From contig NZ_JALOCF010000005.1 in the NCBI RefSeq assembly GCF_023227905.1, forward strand, positions 1 through 64,000: a stretch of 64,000 nucleotides of DNA. The letters are read 5' to 3'. The notes under the pieces were generated by a model that searched no databases, was not told the origin of the DNA, and worked only from the letters and a program-made list of their open reading frames with translations. Both the position numbers and the translations under genes were made by a program. The DNA comes from Methylobacter sp. Lineage in GTDB: Bacteria; Pseudomonadota; Gammaproteobacteria; Methylococcales; Methylomonadaceae. The number at the start of each line of letters is the position of its first letter. Position 1 is the stretch's first letter. Below, piece by piece: positions 17,586 through 26,055 of the stretch.

Positions 17586-19004
17586 ATGTTACGAAAAATT
17601 CTAATTGCCAACCGGGGCGAGATCGCGGTGCGCATCATCCGCGCCTGCGCCGAAATGGGCATACGCTCAGTCGCCATTTATTCGGACGCAGACCGCTTTG
17701 CGCTGCATGTCAAAAAAGCCGATGAGTCTTATTGTATCGGTAGCGAACCTGTAGCGGGCTACCTGAATGTCTATGGCATCGTCGATTTGGCGGCTGCGAC
17801 CGGCTGCGACGCGATTCATCCGGGCTACGGCTTCTTGTCTGAAAACGCCCAGTTTGCCAGAGCCTGCAAAGAGCGCGGCATTATTTTCATCGGCCCCGAT
17901 GCCGAGGTGATCCACCGGATGGGCGATAAGACTGAAGCCCGAAAAGCGATGATTGCCGCAGGCATTCCGGTCACGCCGGGCACCGACGGCAATTTGGACA
18001 GCGTTGAACAAGCACTGGCCGTAGCCGAAAAAATCGGCTATCCGATCATGCTCAAAGCCACATCCGGAGGCGGCGGACGCGGTATCCGCCGTTGCGATAA
18101 TGCCGATGATTTGCAGCGTAATTACCAGCGGGTCATTTCCGAAGCGACCAAAGCGTTTGGCAGCGCCGACGTGTTTCTGGAAAAATGCATCATTAATCCC
18201 CGGCATATTGAAGTCCAGGTGTTGGCCGACCATCACGGCAATACCATTCATCTTTACGAGCGCGATTGCTCGATTCAACGACGCAATCAAAAGCTGATCG
18301 AAATAGCCCCGTCCCCGCAACTCGACGAAGCGCAACGCCAATATATCGGCGGTCTTGCGGTGCTTGCTGCTAAAGCCGTCGGCTACACCAATGCCGGTAC
18401 CGTGGAGTTTTTGCTGGACGATAAAGATCGTTTTTATTTCATGGAAATGAATACCCGCGTACAGGTCGAACATACCATTACCGAAACCGTGACCGGCGTG
18501 GATATCGTCGAGGAACAGATCCGCGTCGCGGCCGGATTGACGTTGCGCTTCAAGCAACACGAAATTGTCCGGCGCGGTTATGCGATCCAGTTCCGGATTA
18601 ATGCCGAAGACCCTCAAAACGGCTTCTTGCCCAGTTTCGGCCGGATTACGCGTTACTATGCGCCCGGCGGTCCCGGCGTGCGCACCGATACCGCGATTTA
18701 TACCGGTTATGAAATTCCGCCGTTTTACGACTCCATGCTGGCTAAAGTGATTGTCAGCGCGATAACTTGGGAAGATGCTATCAAGCGCGGCGAACGGGCG
18801 TTGAAGGACATGGGCCTGTTCGGCATTAAGACCACCATCCCTTATTACCTGGAAATTCTGCGCCATCCCGAGTTTAGGGCCGCGACCTTTAATACCGGCT
18901 TTGTCGATAAATATCCCGAACTGGTTAATTATTCCAACAAACTCCGACCCGAAGAATTGGCCAGCGTGATCGCCGCTGTGTTGGCGGCCCATACCGGCCT
19001 GTAA
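17586..19004 (+). CDS. pycA: Pyruvate carboxylase subunit A (biotin carboxylase)
   Basis: A 472-residue biotin carboxylase with an ATP-grasp fold. It carboxylates the biotin carried on subunit B using bicarbonate and ATP. Motifs are KILIANRGEIAVRIIRA at the N-terminus, the glycine-rich loop KATSGGGGRGIR, the catalytic EMNTRVQVEHT and RRNQKLIEIAPSP. Its closest relatives by domain are AccC and PycA; the adjacent pycB, 15 bases downstream, indicates pyruvate carboxylase rather than acetyl-CoA carboxylase. The complex makes oxaloacetate from pyruvate, an anaplerotic step. Confidence 0.9.
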   Translation: MLRKILIANRGEIAVRIIRACAEMGIRSVAIYSDADRFALHVKKADESYCIGSEPVAGYLNVYGIVDLAAATGCDAIHPGYGFLSENAQFARACKERGIIFIGPDAEVIHRMGDKTEARKAMIAAGIPVTPGTDGNLDSVEQALAVAEKIGYPIMLKATSGGGGRGIRRCDNADDLQRNYQRVISEATKAFGSADVFLEKCIINPRHIEVQVLADHHGNTIHLYERDCSIQRRNQKLIEIAPSPQLDEAQRQYIGGLAVLAAKAVGYTNAGTVEFLLDDKDRFYFMEMNTRVQVEHTITETVTGVDIVEEQIRVAAGLTLRFKQHEIVRRGYAIQFRINAEDPQNGFLPSFGRITRYYAPGGPGVRTDTAIYTGYEIPPFYDSMLAKVIVSAITWEDAIKRGERALKDMGLFGIKTTIPYYLEILRHPEFRAATFNTGFVDKYPELVNYSNKLRPEELASVIAAVLAAHTGL

Positions 19005-19019
19005 CCCAAGGAAAAACAG

Positions 19020-20849
19020 ATGCAAAAAGTTCACATTACCGACGTTATTCTCCGGGACGCTCATCAATCGTTGATCGCGACCCGCTTGCGCACCGAAGAT
19101 ATGCTGCCCGCCTGCCCGATGCTTGACGATATCGGTTATTGGTCGTTGGAGTGCTGGGGCGGTGCGACCTTCGATGCCTGTCTGCGTTTTCTGAAAGAAG
19201 ATCCGTGGGAGCGCCTGCACAAACTAAAGCAAGCTTTGCCAAAAACCCGCTTGCAGATGCTGCTGCGCGGGCAGAACCTGCTCGGCTATCGCCATTATTC
19301 CGACGATGTGGTGCAAAAGTTTATCGCCAAGGCCGCCGAAAACGGCATGGATGTGTTCAGGATTTTCGATGCGCTGAACGATGTACGCAACCTTAAAACC
19401 GCGATTGAAGCGACTAAAGCCGCCGGGAAACATGCGCAAGGCACGATTTGCTACACCACCAGCCCGGTGCATGATGTGGCCGGTTTTGTCGCACTAGGCA
19501 AAGACTTGGCTAACTTGGGTTGCGACTCGATTGCAATCAAGGACATGGCCGGACTGTTGACGCCGTATGCCGCCGGCGAGCTGGTCAAAGCGTTGAAAGA
19601 TGCGGTCGACCTGCCGCTGCATCTGCATTGCCATGCCACGTCCGGGTTGGCCGAAATGTGCCAGCTCAAAGCCATCGAAGCCGGCTGTCTGCATACCGAT
19701 ACCGCTATCTCATCCTGGGCGGGCGGCACCAGCCATCCGCCGACTGAAAGCTTCGTCGCGGCTTTGCGCGGCACGCCTTACGATACCGGCCTGGATTTGG
19801 ACAAGCTGCAAGCGGTCAACAGCTATTTTGCCGAAGTCAGGAAAAAATATCGCCGTTACGAAAGCGAATTCACCGGCATCGACACGCAAGTGCATGTGTT
19901 TCAAGTGCCCGGCGGCATGATCTCCAATTTAGCCAACCAATTGAAAGAGCGCAATGCACTGGATAGGATCGGCGAAGTCTATAAAGAAATCCCGCTGGTG
20001 CGTAAAGACCTGGGCTATCCGCCGCTGGTGACGCCGACTTCGCAAATCGTAGGAACACAAGCCGTGCTGAATGTATTAACCGGCAAACGCTACCAAACCA
20101 TCACCAATGAAGTGAAACGCTACCTGCAAGGCGGCTATGGCAAAGCTCCGGCAGCGGTTGACAGCAATTTGCAAAAACGCGCGATCGGCAAGGAGGAAGT
20201 CATCGATTGCCGCCCTGCCGATTTGCTGAAACCTGAGTTCGACAATCTTCGCCAGGAAATCGGCGAACTGGCGCTGAATGACGAGGACGTGCTGAGCTAT
20301 GCGATGTTTCCTGAAGTCGGCCGGACGTTTTTGGAACAGCGCTTGAATAACACGCTGGTGCCTGAACCTTTAGAAATTGAATCCAGAGCATCTGACGCAG
20401 TCAAAAAAGCGCCGACCGAATTTAATGTGGCGTTACATGGCGAGTCCTATCATATCAAAGTCACCGGTACCGGCCCGAAAAACCAGACTTTGCGGCATTT
20501 TTATTTCATGGTGGACGGCGTTCCCGAAGACATCGTGGTTGAAACCTTGGACGAAATAGTCCTGGAGGGCGGCACCCAGGGCGCGGTTAAAAGCGCGATT
20601 TCCCGTAAGCGCGCCAGACCTTCGACGGAAGGCGATGTTGTGGTCGGCATGCCGTGCAACATCCTGGATGTATTAGTCAAAACCGGCCAGCAAGTGACTG
20701 CCGGACAAGCCGTTTTGATCACCGAAGCAATGAAAATGGAAACCGAAGTAACCGCGCCGATAAGCGGAACCGTAAAAGCGGTGCATGTGGTTAAAGGCGA
20801 GCCGGCCAACCCGGATGAAGTCTTGATCGAAATCGCCCCCTCAGCATGA
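19020..20849 (+). CDS. pycB: Pyruvate carboxylase subunit B (carboxyltransferase plus biotin carrier)
   Basis: A 609-residue protein with an N-terminal carboxyltransferase TIM barrel and a C-terminal biotinyl domain. Metal and substrate elements are ILRDAHQSLIATR near residue 10, the carbamylated-lysine region SIAIKDMAGLLTPYAAGE and HLHCHATSG. The biotinylation site is Lys572 in TEAMKMETEV. The same architecture is found in the oxaloacetate decarboxylase alpha subunit, but without beta/gamma membrane subunits and with pycA adjacent, pyruvate carboxylase is the better reading. The stop overlaps the next gene's start by 4 bases. Confidence 0.9.
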   Translation: MQKVHITDVILRDAHQSLIATRLRTEDMLPACPMLDDIGYWSLECWGGATFDACLRFLKEDPWERLHKLKQALPKTRLQMLLRGQNLLGYRHYSDDVVQKFIAKAAENGMDVFRIFDALNDVRNLKTAIEATKAAGKHAQGTICYTTSPVHDVAGFVALGKDLANLGCDSIAIKDMAGLLTPYAAGELVKALKDAVDLPLHLHCHATSGLAEMCQLKAIEAGCLHTDTAISSWAGGTSHPPTESFVAALRGTPYDTGLDLDKLQAVNSYFAEVRKKYRRYESEFTGIDTQVHVFQVPGGMISNLANQLKERNALDRIGEVYKEIPLVRKDLGYPPLVTPTSQIVGTQAVLNVLTGKRYQTITNEVKRYLQGGYGKAPAAVDSNLQKRAIGKEEVIDCRPADLLKPEFDNLRQEIGELALNDEDVLSYAMFPEVGRTFLEQRLNNTLVPEPLEIESRASDAVKKAPTEFNVALHGESYHIKVTGTGPKNQTLRHFYFMVDGVPEDIVVETLDEIVLEGGTQGAVKSAISRKRARPSTEGDVVVGMPCNILDVLVKTGQQVTAGQAVLITEAMKMETEVTAPISGTVKAVHVVKGEPANPDEVLIEIAPSA

Positions 20850-21862
20850 TGAAGAACATTAAACCGATTGTTGCCGATGCCGACGCGATTAAGCGCGCGG
20901 CTGATTTATTGCGCCAAGGCCGGCTGGTGGCGTTCCCGACCGAGACGGTTTACGGCCTTGGCGCTGACGCCAGCAATCCTGATGCGGTCGCGGCTATCTT
21001 TAAAGCCAAAGGACGGCCTGCCGACCACCCATTAATCGTGCATATCGCCGATATTGACAGCCTTTACGATTGGGCCAGCACCGTGCCTGACGCTGCATTA
21101 AAGCTGGCGAATCGGTTCTGGCCGGGGCCGTTGGCAATCATCCTGCCTAAAAAGCCCGAAGTGCCGCTGGAAGTGACCGGAGGCCAACAAACGGTTGGTT
21201 TGCGCATGCCCGATCATCCTGTCGCGCTGGCTTTGCTAAAAAGCTTTGGCGGCGGTGTTGCCGCGCCGTCGGCGAACCGCTTTTGCCGGATCAGCCCGAC
21301 CCAAGCGAGTCACGTCAGCGAAGAGCTGGGCGATGCGGTCGATATGATTCTTGATGGCGGCGCCTGTGAAGTCGGCGTTGAATCGACGATTATCGATTTA
21401 AGCGGCAGCAAGCCGAGATTGCTCAGGCCGGGACATATCACCCGTCAGCAAATTGAAGCGGTTTTACAAACCGAGTTGCTGATGCCTTTAGTATCAGGCG
21501 CGCCAGCCCCGGAAATTTCGGAAGAAACCCGTGCGCCGGGCATGATGGCCGTGCATTATGCGCCGACCACACCGGCTATGCGCTGCCCGGCAGAACAGTT
21601 GCCGGAGAGGATCCGGCAGTTGATCGCTGAGGGCAAAAGGATTGGCTTATTGACTTATCAATTGGATATAGCGGAAACCGGTCAAATCCGTGTTTTGCAT
21701 TTGCCCGAACAAGCCGCTAACTACGCTCAAAGCCTTTATGCGGCACTAAGGGAGCTGGATAATTTGCAACTGGATGTGATTCTGATAGAGCTGCCCCCGC
21801 AAACAGAGCCATGGCGAGCAGTTAATGATCGTTTAAATAAAGCCACTGCTCTGCACTTATAA
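20846..21862 (+). CDS. L-threonylcarbamoyladenylate synthase, Sua5 type
   Basis: A 338-residue enzyme that makes threonylcarbamoyl-AMP for the t6A modification of ANN-decoding tRNAs. The YrdC-like domain is clear: FPTETVYGLGADASN, KAKGRPADHPLIVHI, FWPGPLAIILP and APSANRFCRISPT. Unlike TsaC it has a further C-terminal Sua5 domain (from about residue 200; APGMMAVHYAPTTP is the linker motif). ATG start overlaps pycB by 4 bases, so it is probably cotranslated with the carboxylase genes, an association with no obvious functional logic. Confidence 0.92.
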   Translation: MMKNIKPIVADADAIKRAADLLRQGRLVAFPTETVYGLGADASNPDAVAAIFKAKGRPADHPLIVHIADIDSLYDWASTVPDAALKLANRFWPGPLAIILPKKPEVPLEVTGGQQTVGLRMPDHPVALALLKSFGGGVAAPSANRFCRISPTQASHVSEELGDAVDMILDGGACEVGVESTIIDLSGSKPRLLRPGHITRQQIEAVLQTELLMPLVSGAPAPEISEETRAPGMMAVHYAPTTPAMRCPAEQLPERIRQLIAEGKRIGLLTYQLDIAETGQIRVLHLPEQAANYAQSLYAALRELDNLQLDVILIELPPQTEPWRAVNDRLNKATALHL

Positions 21863-21908
21863 TCCCTCAGGATTCGGTATGAATAAATTCGGCCAATAAG
21901 TGCGCCAG

Positions 21909-22277
21909 CTATCCGGGCGGGTTATGATATGAACCAATTTCCTTATTGGCCGATAAGTCATGTTTTAGGTTGTCAAGAATAAGGGCTGCATCACTGCCAT
22001 ATTTATCATTGAACGATGCCGCCGCCTCTGTAGAAGCCGACAATGCCAGAGCAATTTTTCTCATGACTGATAATGCGGGGTCTGACTTATCGGCTCCGGC
22101 GAGCAAATATTCGCAAACACTAAAATGGCCAAGAGAAATATAATTAATGAGTATTTCGGAAAATCGGGCCAACTTCCTCCTTACCGCCCGGTTAGCCGAA
22201 AAAGGTATAAGTTCAGCAATATGGCAAGACAAAGACCAGACTTTCTGTCTTTCGTTTTGTAGTTAAGTTATCAGTTG
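21909..22277 (-). pseudogene. Rsd/AlgQ-like sigma-70 regulator, degraded
   Basis: The frame contains the Rsd/AlgQ signature LINYISLGHFSVCEYLL followed by AAASFNDKY, both close to family consensus. The family's upstream segment is also recognisable (LQNERQ then SCHIAELIPF), but an in-frame TAA at 22263-22265 lies where the conserved helix around WLxERQ should be. The conserved C-terminal helix is missing, the frame ending at 21909 after GSYHNPPG. Only a TTG at 22230-22232 could start the remaining 107-residue frame. Rsd proteins bind housekeeping sigma factor. I read this as a decayed copy; a shorter functional variant is less likely. Confidence 0.55.
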
Positions 22278-22409
22278 ATAAGCCTGCTGTTTTTTCCGGA
22301 TTCATTTGAACTGCAATCGACATGAACGCATTCCTAGAGGTTTTAGTTAGCGGCTTTAATTTATGTCGATTATTAAAAGCTCAAAATTAATTAAATCATA
22401 AGGATTTTT

Positions 22410-23240
22410 TTGAAAATCTCAGTAGTCGTTCCCACTTATAACCGCCGAGAATTGCTGGAGCGCGCGTTATTATCCATTTTCTGTCAAACATCGTTGCCGA
22501 CTGAAGTCATAGTAATTGATGACGGCTCTACCGATGGCACGAAATCCATGCTTCGCCAGGAGTTCCCTCAGATAAACTACTGCCATCAGGAAAACCTCGG
22601 CGTCAGTGCGGCCCGTAATCTTGGCATACAGCAAGCAAACGGTGATTGGGTGGCGCTTCTGGATTCTGATGATGAATGGCTGCCTGGAAAGCTGGCCGCC
22701 CAGAAAGCGGCGCTGACGGCCAACCCTGAATACAGGATTTGCCATACCGAAGAAAACTGGATACGCAACGGAGCCCGGGTTGAAGTGCCCAAGAAATACG
22801 CCAAAACTGGCGGCTGGATATTTACCGAATGCTTGCCGCTCTGCGCGATATCGCCGTCCACGGCCTTGATACACCGTTCAGTATTTGCAGACATAGGCCT
22901 GTTTGACACCCAACTGCCGGCCTGTGAAGATTATGACTTGTGGCTTAGAATCGCCGCCAATTACCCGGTTTTATTGGTTGAACAGCCGCAGATAAATAAG
23001 CATGGCGGCCATGAAGACCAGCTATCGATGGCACTCTGGGGCATGGACCGGTTTCGCATCAGCGCTTTGCAAAAAATCATGGATGGCGGTCAACTGTCCG
23101 AGCAAGACCGGCAAGCGGCGGCAAAGATGCTGGTAAAAAAAGCACGCATTTACCTTGCCGGGGTTACCAAACGCGGAAAAACCGATGAAGCGGACTATTA
23201 TCGGCAACTGATCAATCGTTATGCACTAGACGCTGTGTAA
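22410..23240 (+). CDS. Family 2 glycosyltransferase
   Basis: A 276-residue GT-A-fold glycosyltransferase. It begins KISVVVPTYNRRELLERAL, contains the nucleotide-sugar contacts VIVIDDGSTDGT and the metal-binding ALLDSDDEWLPGK, and later the catalytic-region EDYDLWLRIA. There are no transmembrane helices. The start is TTG at 22410 with AAGGA 8 bases upstream. It is isolated from other polysaccharide genes, so the acceptor is unknown. Confidence 0.9.
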   Translation: MKISVVVPTYNRRELLERALLSIFCQTSLPTEVIVIDDGSTDGTKSMLRQEFPQINYCHQENLGVSAARNLGIQQANGDWVALLDSDDEWLPGKLAAQKAALTANPEYRICHTEENWIRNGARVEVPKKYAKTGGWIFTECLPLCAISPSTALIHRSVFADIGLFDTQLPACEDYDLWLRIAANYPVLLVEQPQINKHGGHEDQLSMALWGMDRFRISALQKIMDGGQLSEQDRQAAAKMLVKKARIYLAGVTKRGKTDEADYYRQLINRYALDAV

Positions 23241-23241
23241 G

Positions 23242-23880
23242 TTACTTGATCCTGAAACTACACTTGCAATCGCCTTTAGCCATGCAGCTTAACTGCTCAA
23301 CATCCTTATCCAGCAACGAAGACATCAGCACCAAATCGAACTCGCAAATCTCATGGTGTTTTTGAGCCAAATCATGATAAATGCAATTATAAGCCTGCAT
23401 ATTCGGGTTTTCAGTTTCGGGTTCCACGTCCACTTTTACTTGAAAGCCAAGGTCAGTCATGACTATAGCCAGTTCATCAATGCGCTCGGTTAAATTTTTG
23501 CCTTCAAATTTGCCGCGCAGCTTATCGGCCAGCTTGCTGCCCAGTTTTTGCATATAGGCTTTAAATCGCTCAGGACCTATTTCCTGTTGCAAATCGCTAA
23601 GGATTAATTCTGAAAACCAGGCATATTGCTTGGGAAAATAATTGTTGCCTTTGTCAGTTAAAACATAAATCGTCACCGGACGCCCGGCTGTTTTATTAAG
23701 CATGCTTTTCTTGATATAGCCGTCCCGCTCAAGAACAACAAAATGCTGCTGCACACCCGTTCTGGAAATATCCAGCGCTTTAGCCAGCTCATCAACACTC
23801 AAGCCATTCCTGCTTTCCAGCAAATGCTCAAGTATTTGGTGTTGGCGGGAACTGATCTTCTGAAGCATTAGCGGGTTCAT
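23242..23880 (-). CDS. SufR-like winged-helix regulator with Cys-rich (Fe-S) C-terminus
   Basis: A 212-residue regulator. The N-terminal winged HTH reads LSVDELAKALDISRTGVQQH, then a wing with KTAGRPVTIYVLTDKG, as in ArsR/SufR-type proteins. The C-terminus holds conserved cysteines: NCIYHDLAQKHHEIC (C-x12-C) and CMAKGDCKC. This spacing resembles SufR-like repressors that bind a 4Fe-4S cluster. It is divergent from the truncated haemoglobin gene across 155 bp containing an imperfect palindrome (23921-23947), so it most likely controls that operon in response to NO, O2 or Fe-S status. Regulation is inferred. Confidence 0.8.
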   Translation of the reverse strand: MNPLMLQKISSRQHQILEHLLESRNGLSVDELAKALDISRTGVQQHFVVLERDGYIKKSMLNKTAGRPVTIYVLTDKGNNYFPKQYAWFSELILSDLQQEIGPERFKAYMQKLGSKLADKLRGKFEGKNLTERIDELAIVMTDLGFQVKVDVEPETENPNMQAYNCIYHDLAQKHHEICEFDLVLMSSLLDKDVEQLSCMAKGDCKCSFRIK

Positions 23881-23920
23881 CCTATGTGTTAAGTGTGCGG
23901 TAATAATAACCTATTATGAC

Positions 23921-23947
23921 ATATATAACTTGTAAAAGTTTTATATA
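23921..23947. promoter_or_regulatory. Imperfect palindrome between divergent regulator and haemoglobin genes
   Basis: The A/T-rich inverted sequence TATATAACTT (23922-23931) pairs with AAGTTTTATATA (23936-23947) with one extra base. It lies 41 bp before the regulator start codon and about 90 bp before the globin start. It is a candidate operator for the Fe-S regulator. No experimental motif supports this; it is inferred from position and symmetry. Confidence 0.4.
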
Positions 23948-24035
23948 GCAAAAAATCACCTGTTGTTATAAACTCCCCTTTGAGCAAGTTTGCTTATAAA
24001 AATAATAATGATATTACACATACTGGAGACTAATA

Positions 24036-24422
24036 ATGAGCGATACTCAAGAAACAGGCCAAACACTCTATGAAAGAATCGGCGGCGAAGCGGCTGTCAA
24101 TGCTGCCGTAGATATTTTCTACCGCAAAGTGCTGGCGGACTACCGCATTAACCGTTTTTTTGACAATACTGACATGGATCAACAAATCGCCAAGCAAAAA
24201 GCCTTTTTTACCATGGCATTTGGCGGCCCGAACAATTACAGCGGTCAAGACATGCGTAATGCGCATGCCCGCCTGGTCAAAATGGGCTTGAATGCCAGCC
24301 ACTTCGATGCCGTAATGGAGCATCTTGGCGCCACATTAAACGAGCTGAATGTGCCGCAAGAACTGATCGCCGAAGCTGCCGCCATTGCGGAAAGCACACG
24401 CAACGACGTATTGGGTAAATAA
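24036..24422 (+). CDS. Group I truncated haemoglobin
   Basis: A 128-residue 2-on-2 globin of the TrHbN type. It begins TLYERIGGEAAVNAAVDIFY, with the distal-pocket Tyr in IFYRKVL, the following RINRFFDNTDM, the FFTMAFGGPNNY segment, and the proximal haem-ligating His in MRNAHARLV. Such globins bind O2 and NO and can oxidise NO to nitrate when supplied with electrons. A GGAG ribosome-binding site precedes the ATG. The gene is 20 bases upstream of a flavin/2Fe-2S reductase, which is the likely electron donor. Confidence 0.93.
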   Translation: MSDTQETGQTLYERIGGEAAVNAAVDIFYRKVLADYRINRFFDNTDMDQQIAKQKAFFTMAFGGPNNYSGQDMRNAHARLVKMGLNASHFDAVMEHLGATLNELNVPQELIAEAAAIAESTRNDVLGK

Positions 24423-24442
24423 CGAAACACCAGGTGGAGACC

Positions 24443-25420
24443 ATGCGAAGCATAACTATTGGCGGATCAACATTTTCCTGCCAACCGGGTGAATCTGTAC
24501 TGGAGACCCTGCTAAGGGAAAACATACAGGTACCCAATGGTTGCCGCCAAGGACTTTGCCAAGCCTGCCAAATGCGCAGCCTTGATAATTCTCCACCTGT
24601 CTCTGCCCAAGTCGGCCTTAAAGATACCTTACAAAAGCAGAACTATTTCCTGGCTTGCATCTGTCATCCTGAGCAGAATATGACGGTTGCCTTGCCTAAC
24701 CATCAAGGCGCGTCAATTAATGCCGTCGTTATCAAAAAACAGTTGCTAACGCCCGATATAGTACAGCTGGTTTTGCAATATCAAACCCCGTTTACTTTTT
24801 TCGCGGGCCAGTTTGTTAATTTAAAACGGCCCGATGGCTTAACCCGCAGTTATTCGATTGCCAATATCCCGACTCATGAAAACATTCTCGAGTTTCATAT
24901 TCGCCGCTTGCCGAACGGCCAATTCAGCAACTGGATTTATGATGAATTGGAGGTAGGCGCTCAATTAGCCATTTCAGAAGCGCAAGGTTCTTGTCATTAT
25001 CTGCCCGGACGTCAAGAACAACCCTTAATGCTGATCGGAACCGGCAGCGGCCTGGCTCCGCTTTACGGCATTATTGCCGATGCTTTGGCGCAAGACCACT
25101 CCGGGCCGATTCATTTGTTTCATGGTAGCCGCGATCTTAACGGCCTGTATTTCATCGATGAGATGCGCGAGCTTGCCGAAAAGTTTGGCAACTTTTATTA
25201 CACGCCCTGTCTTTCAGGAGAGGATGTTGAATCGGAGCATATCCGGGGCCGCGCTCATGACGTTGCCTTATCATCCACTGAAACCTTAAACGGATGGCGG
25301 GTTTTTCTGTGCGGCCATCCGGAAATGATCAACCAGACCAAGAAAATGGCGTTTATGAAAGGCGCGTCTATGAGCGATATTTACACAGACGCTTTTCATA
25401 TCGCTCAAGTGGAAAAGTAA
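24443..25420 (+). CDS. 2Fe-2S/FAD ferredoxin-NAD(P)H reductase, probable globin partner
   Basis: A 325-residue electron-transfer protein with the layout of methane monooxygenase or phenol hydroxylase reductases. It has an N-terminal plant-type ferredoxin domain (cysteines in NGCRQGLCQACQMR and FLACICHP), an FAD domain (TRSYSIAN) and an NAD(P) domain (GTGSGLAPLYGI; FLCGHPEMI). I chose the ATG at 24443 because AGGTGGAG precedes it; a GTG at 24434 is also possible. It probably passes electrons from NAD(P)H to the globin. A role with an oxygenase elsewhere is the alternative. Confidence 0.88.
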   Translation: MRSITIGGSTFSCQPGESVLETLLRENIQVPNGCRQGLCQACQMRSLDNSPPVSAQVGLKDTLQKQNYFLACICHPEQNMTVALPNHQGASINAVVIKKQLLTPDIVQLVLQYQTPFTFFAGQFVNLKRPDGLTRSYSIANIPTHENILEFHIRRLPNGQFSNWIYDELEVGAQLAISEAQGSCHYLPGRQEQPLMLIGTGSGLAPLYGIIADALAQDHSGPIHLFHGSRDLNGLYFIDEMRELAEKFGNFYYTPCLSGEDVESEHIRGRAHDVALSSTETLNGWRVFLCGHPEMINQTKKMAFMKGASMSDIYTDAFHIAQVEK

Positions 25421-25623
25421 TAAGTCCGACTAAACACCCTACTCTCCAACTGGAGACATCCTATCAGGTTGGCTTGCAGCGAATTGTCGGAGCTGATGAA
25501 CCCCAGCTTCGGCCTGGATAAACCGGCGCGAACTAATTCCGCGCCTTGTTACGCGCCCTTTTGCAAACCCGGCATATTGGCCTCTGCAATCGGCTTTACA
25601 AAGTCGCTAGAACCTTAAGCCCT

Positions 25624-25974
25624 TCACAAAAGCGTTTCCAAATATTCTTTTAAAGCTGCGGCATTATTAAGACGAGCTTCCTTGGAGCTAAACAAGAGAG
25701 TGGCTCGGCCATTGCCAATTTTGGCGATAAGCTCCTGCACCGGGCCCGGATGGCTTTGTAATTCGGTAAGGTATTTACGCTGGAATTCGGGCCATTTCTC
25801 CGGCTCATGTTGATACCAACGCCGAAGCTCACTGGAGGGAGCCACTTCCTTGGCCCAGAAATCGATCTTGGCCTCAGCTTTTGAAAGACCGCGCGGCCAT
25901 AGGCGATCAACCAGGATGCGCATCCCGTCGCTATCCGCCGGCGGTTCATAAACCCGTTTAAGTTGAAGTTTCAT
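25624..25974 (-). CDS. DUF488 family protein (YeaO-like)
   Basis: A 116-residue cytoplasmic protein of the DUF488 family. Typical motifs are VDRLWPRGLSKAEAKIDFW and LRRWYQHEPEKWPEF, followed by LLFSSKEARLNNA. Start chosen at 25974 because GGGAGG lies 5-6 bases upstream; an ATG seven codons earlier is not supported. The molecular function of the family is not established. It is followed at 25421-25623 by a stretch with no gene. Confidence 0.9.
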   Translation of the reverse strand: MKLQLKRVYEPPADSDGMRILVDRLWPRGLSKAEAKIDFWAKEVAPSSELRRWYQHEPEKWPEFQRKYLTELQSHPGPVQELIAKIGNGRATLLFSSKEARLNNAAALKEYLETLL

Positions 25975-26055
25975 CGTTACCTCCCAAGATAACAAGAATT
26001 GCCGCCTATCCAGAACCTCAATAGCATCGTTAGGTGCCTAATGTACTTGTTCTTA

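Noticed and set aside
17667..19220. Long open frame (517 codons) on the minus strand
   Set aside because: It is antisense to pycA, has no family motifs, and its composition follows from the codon bias of the biotin carboxylase gene.
21888..21952. Inverted repeat CGGCCAATAAG / CTTATTGGCCG considered as a terminator
   Set aside because: The arms are 41 bases apart and no T-run follows; it may be chance within the decayed rsd-like gene.
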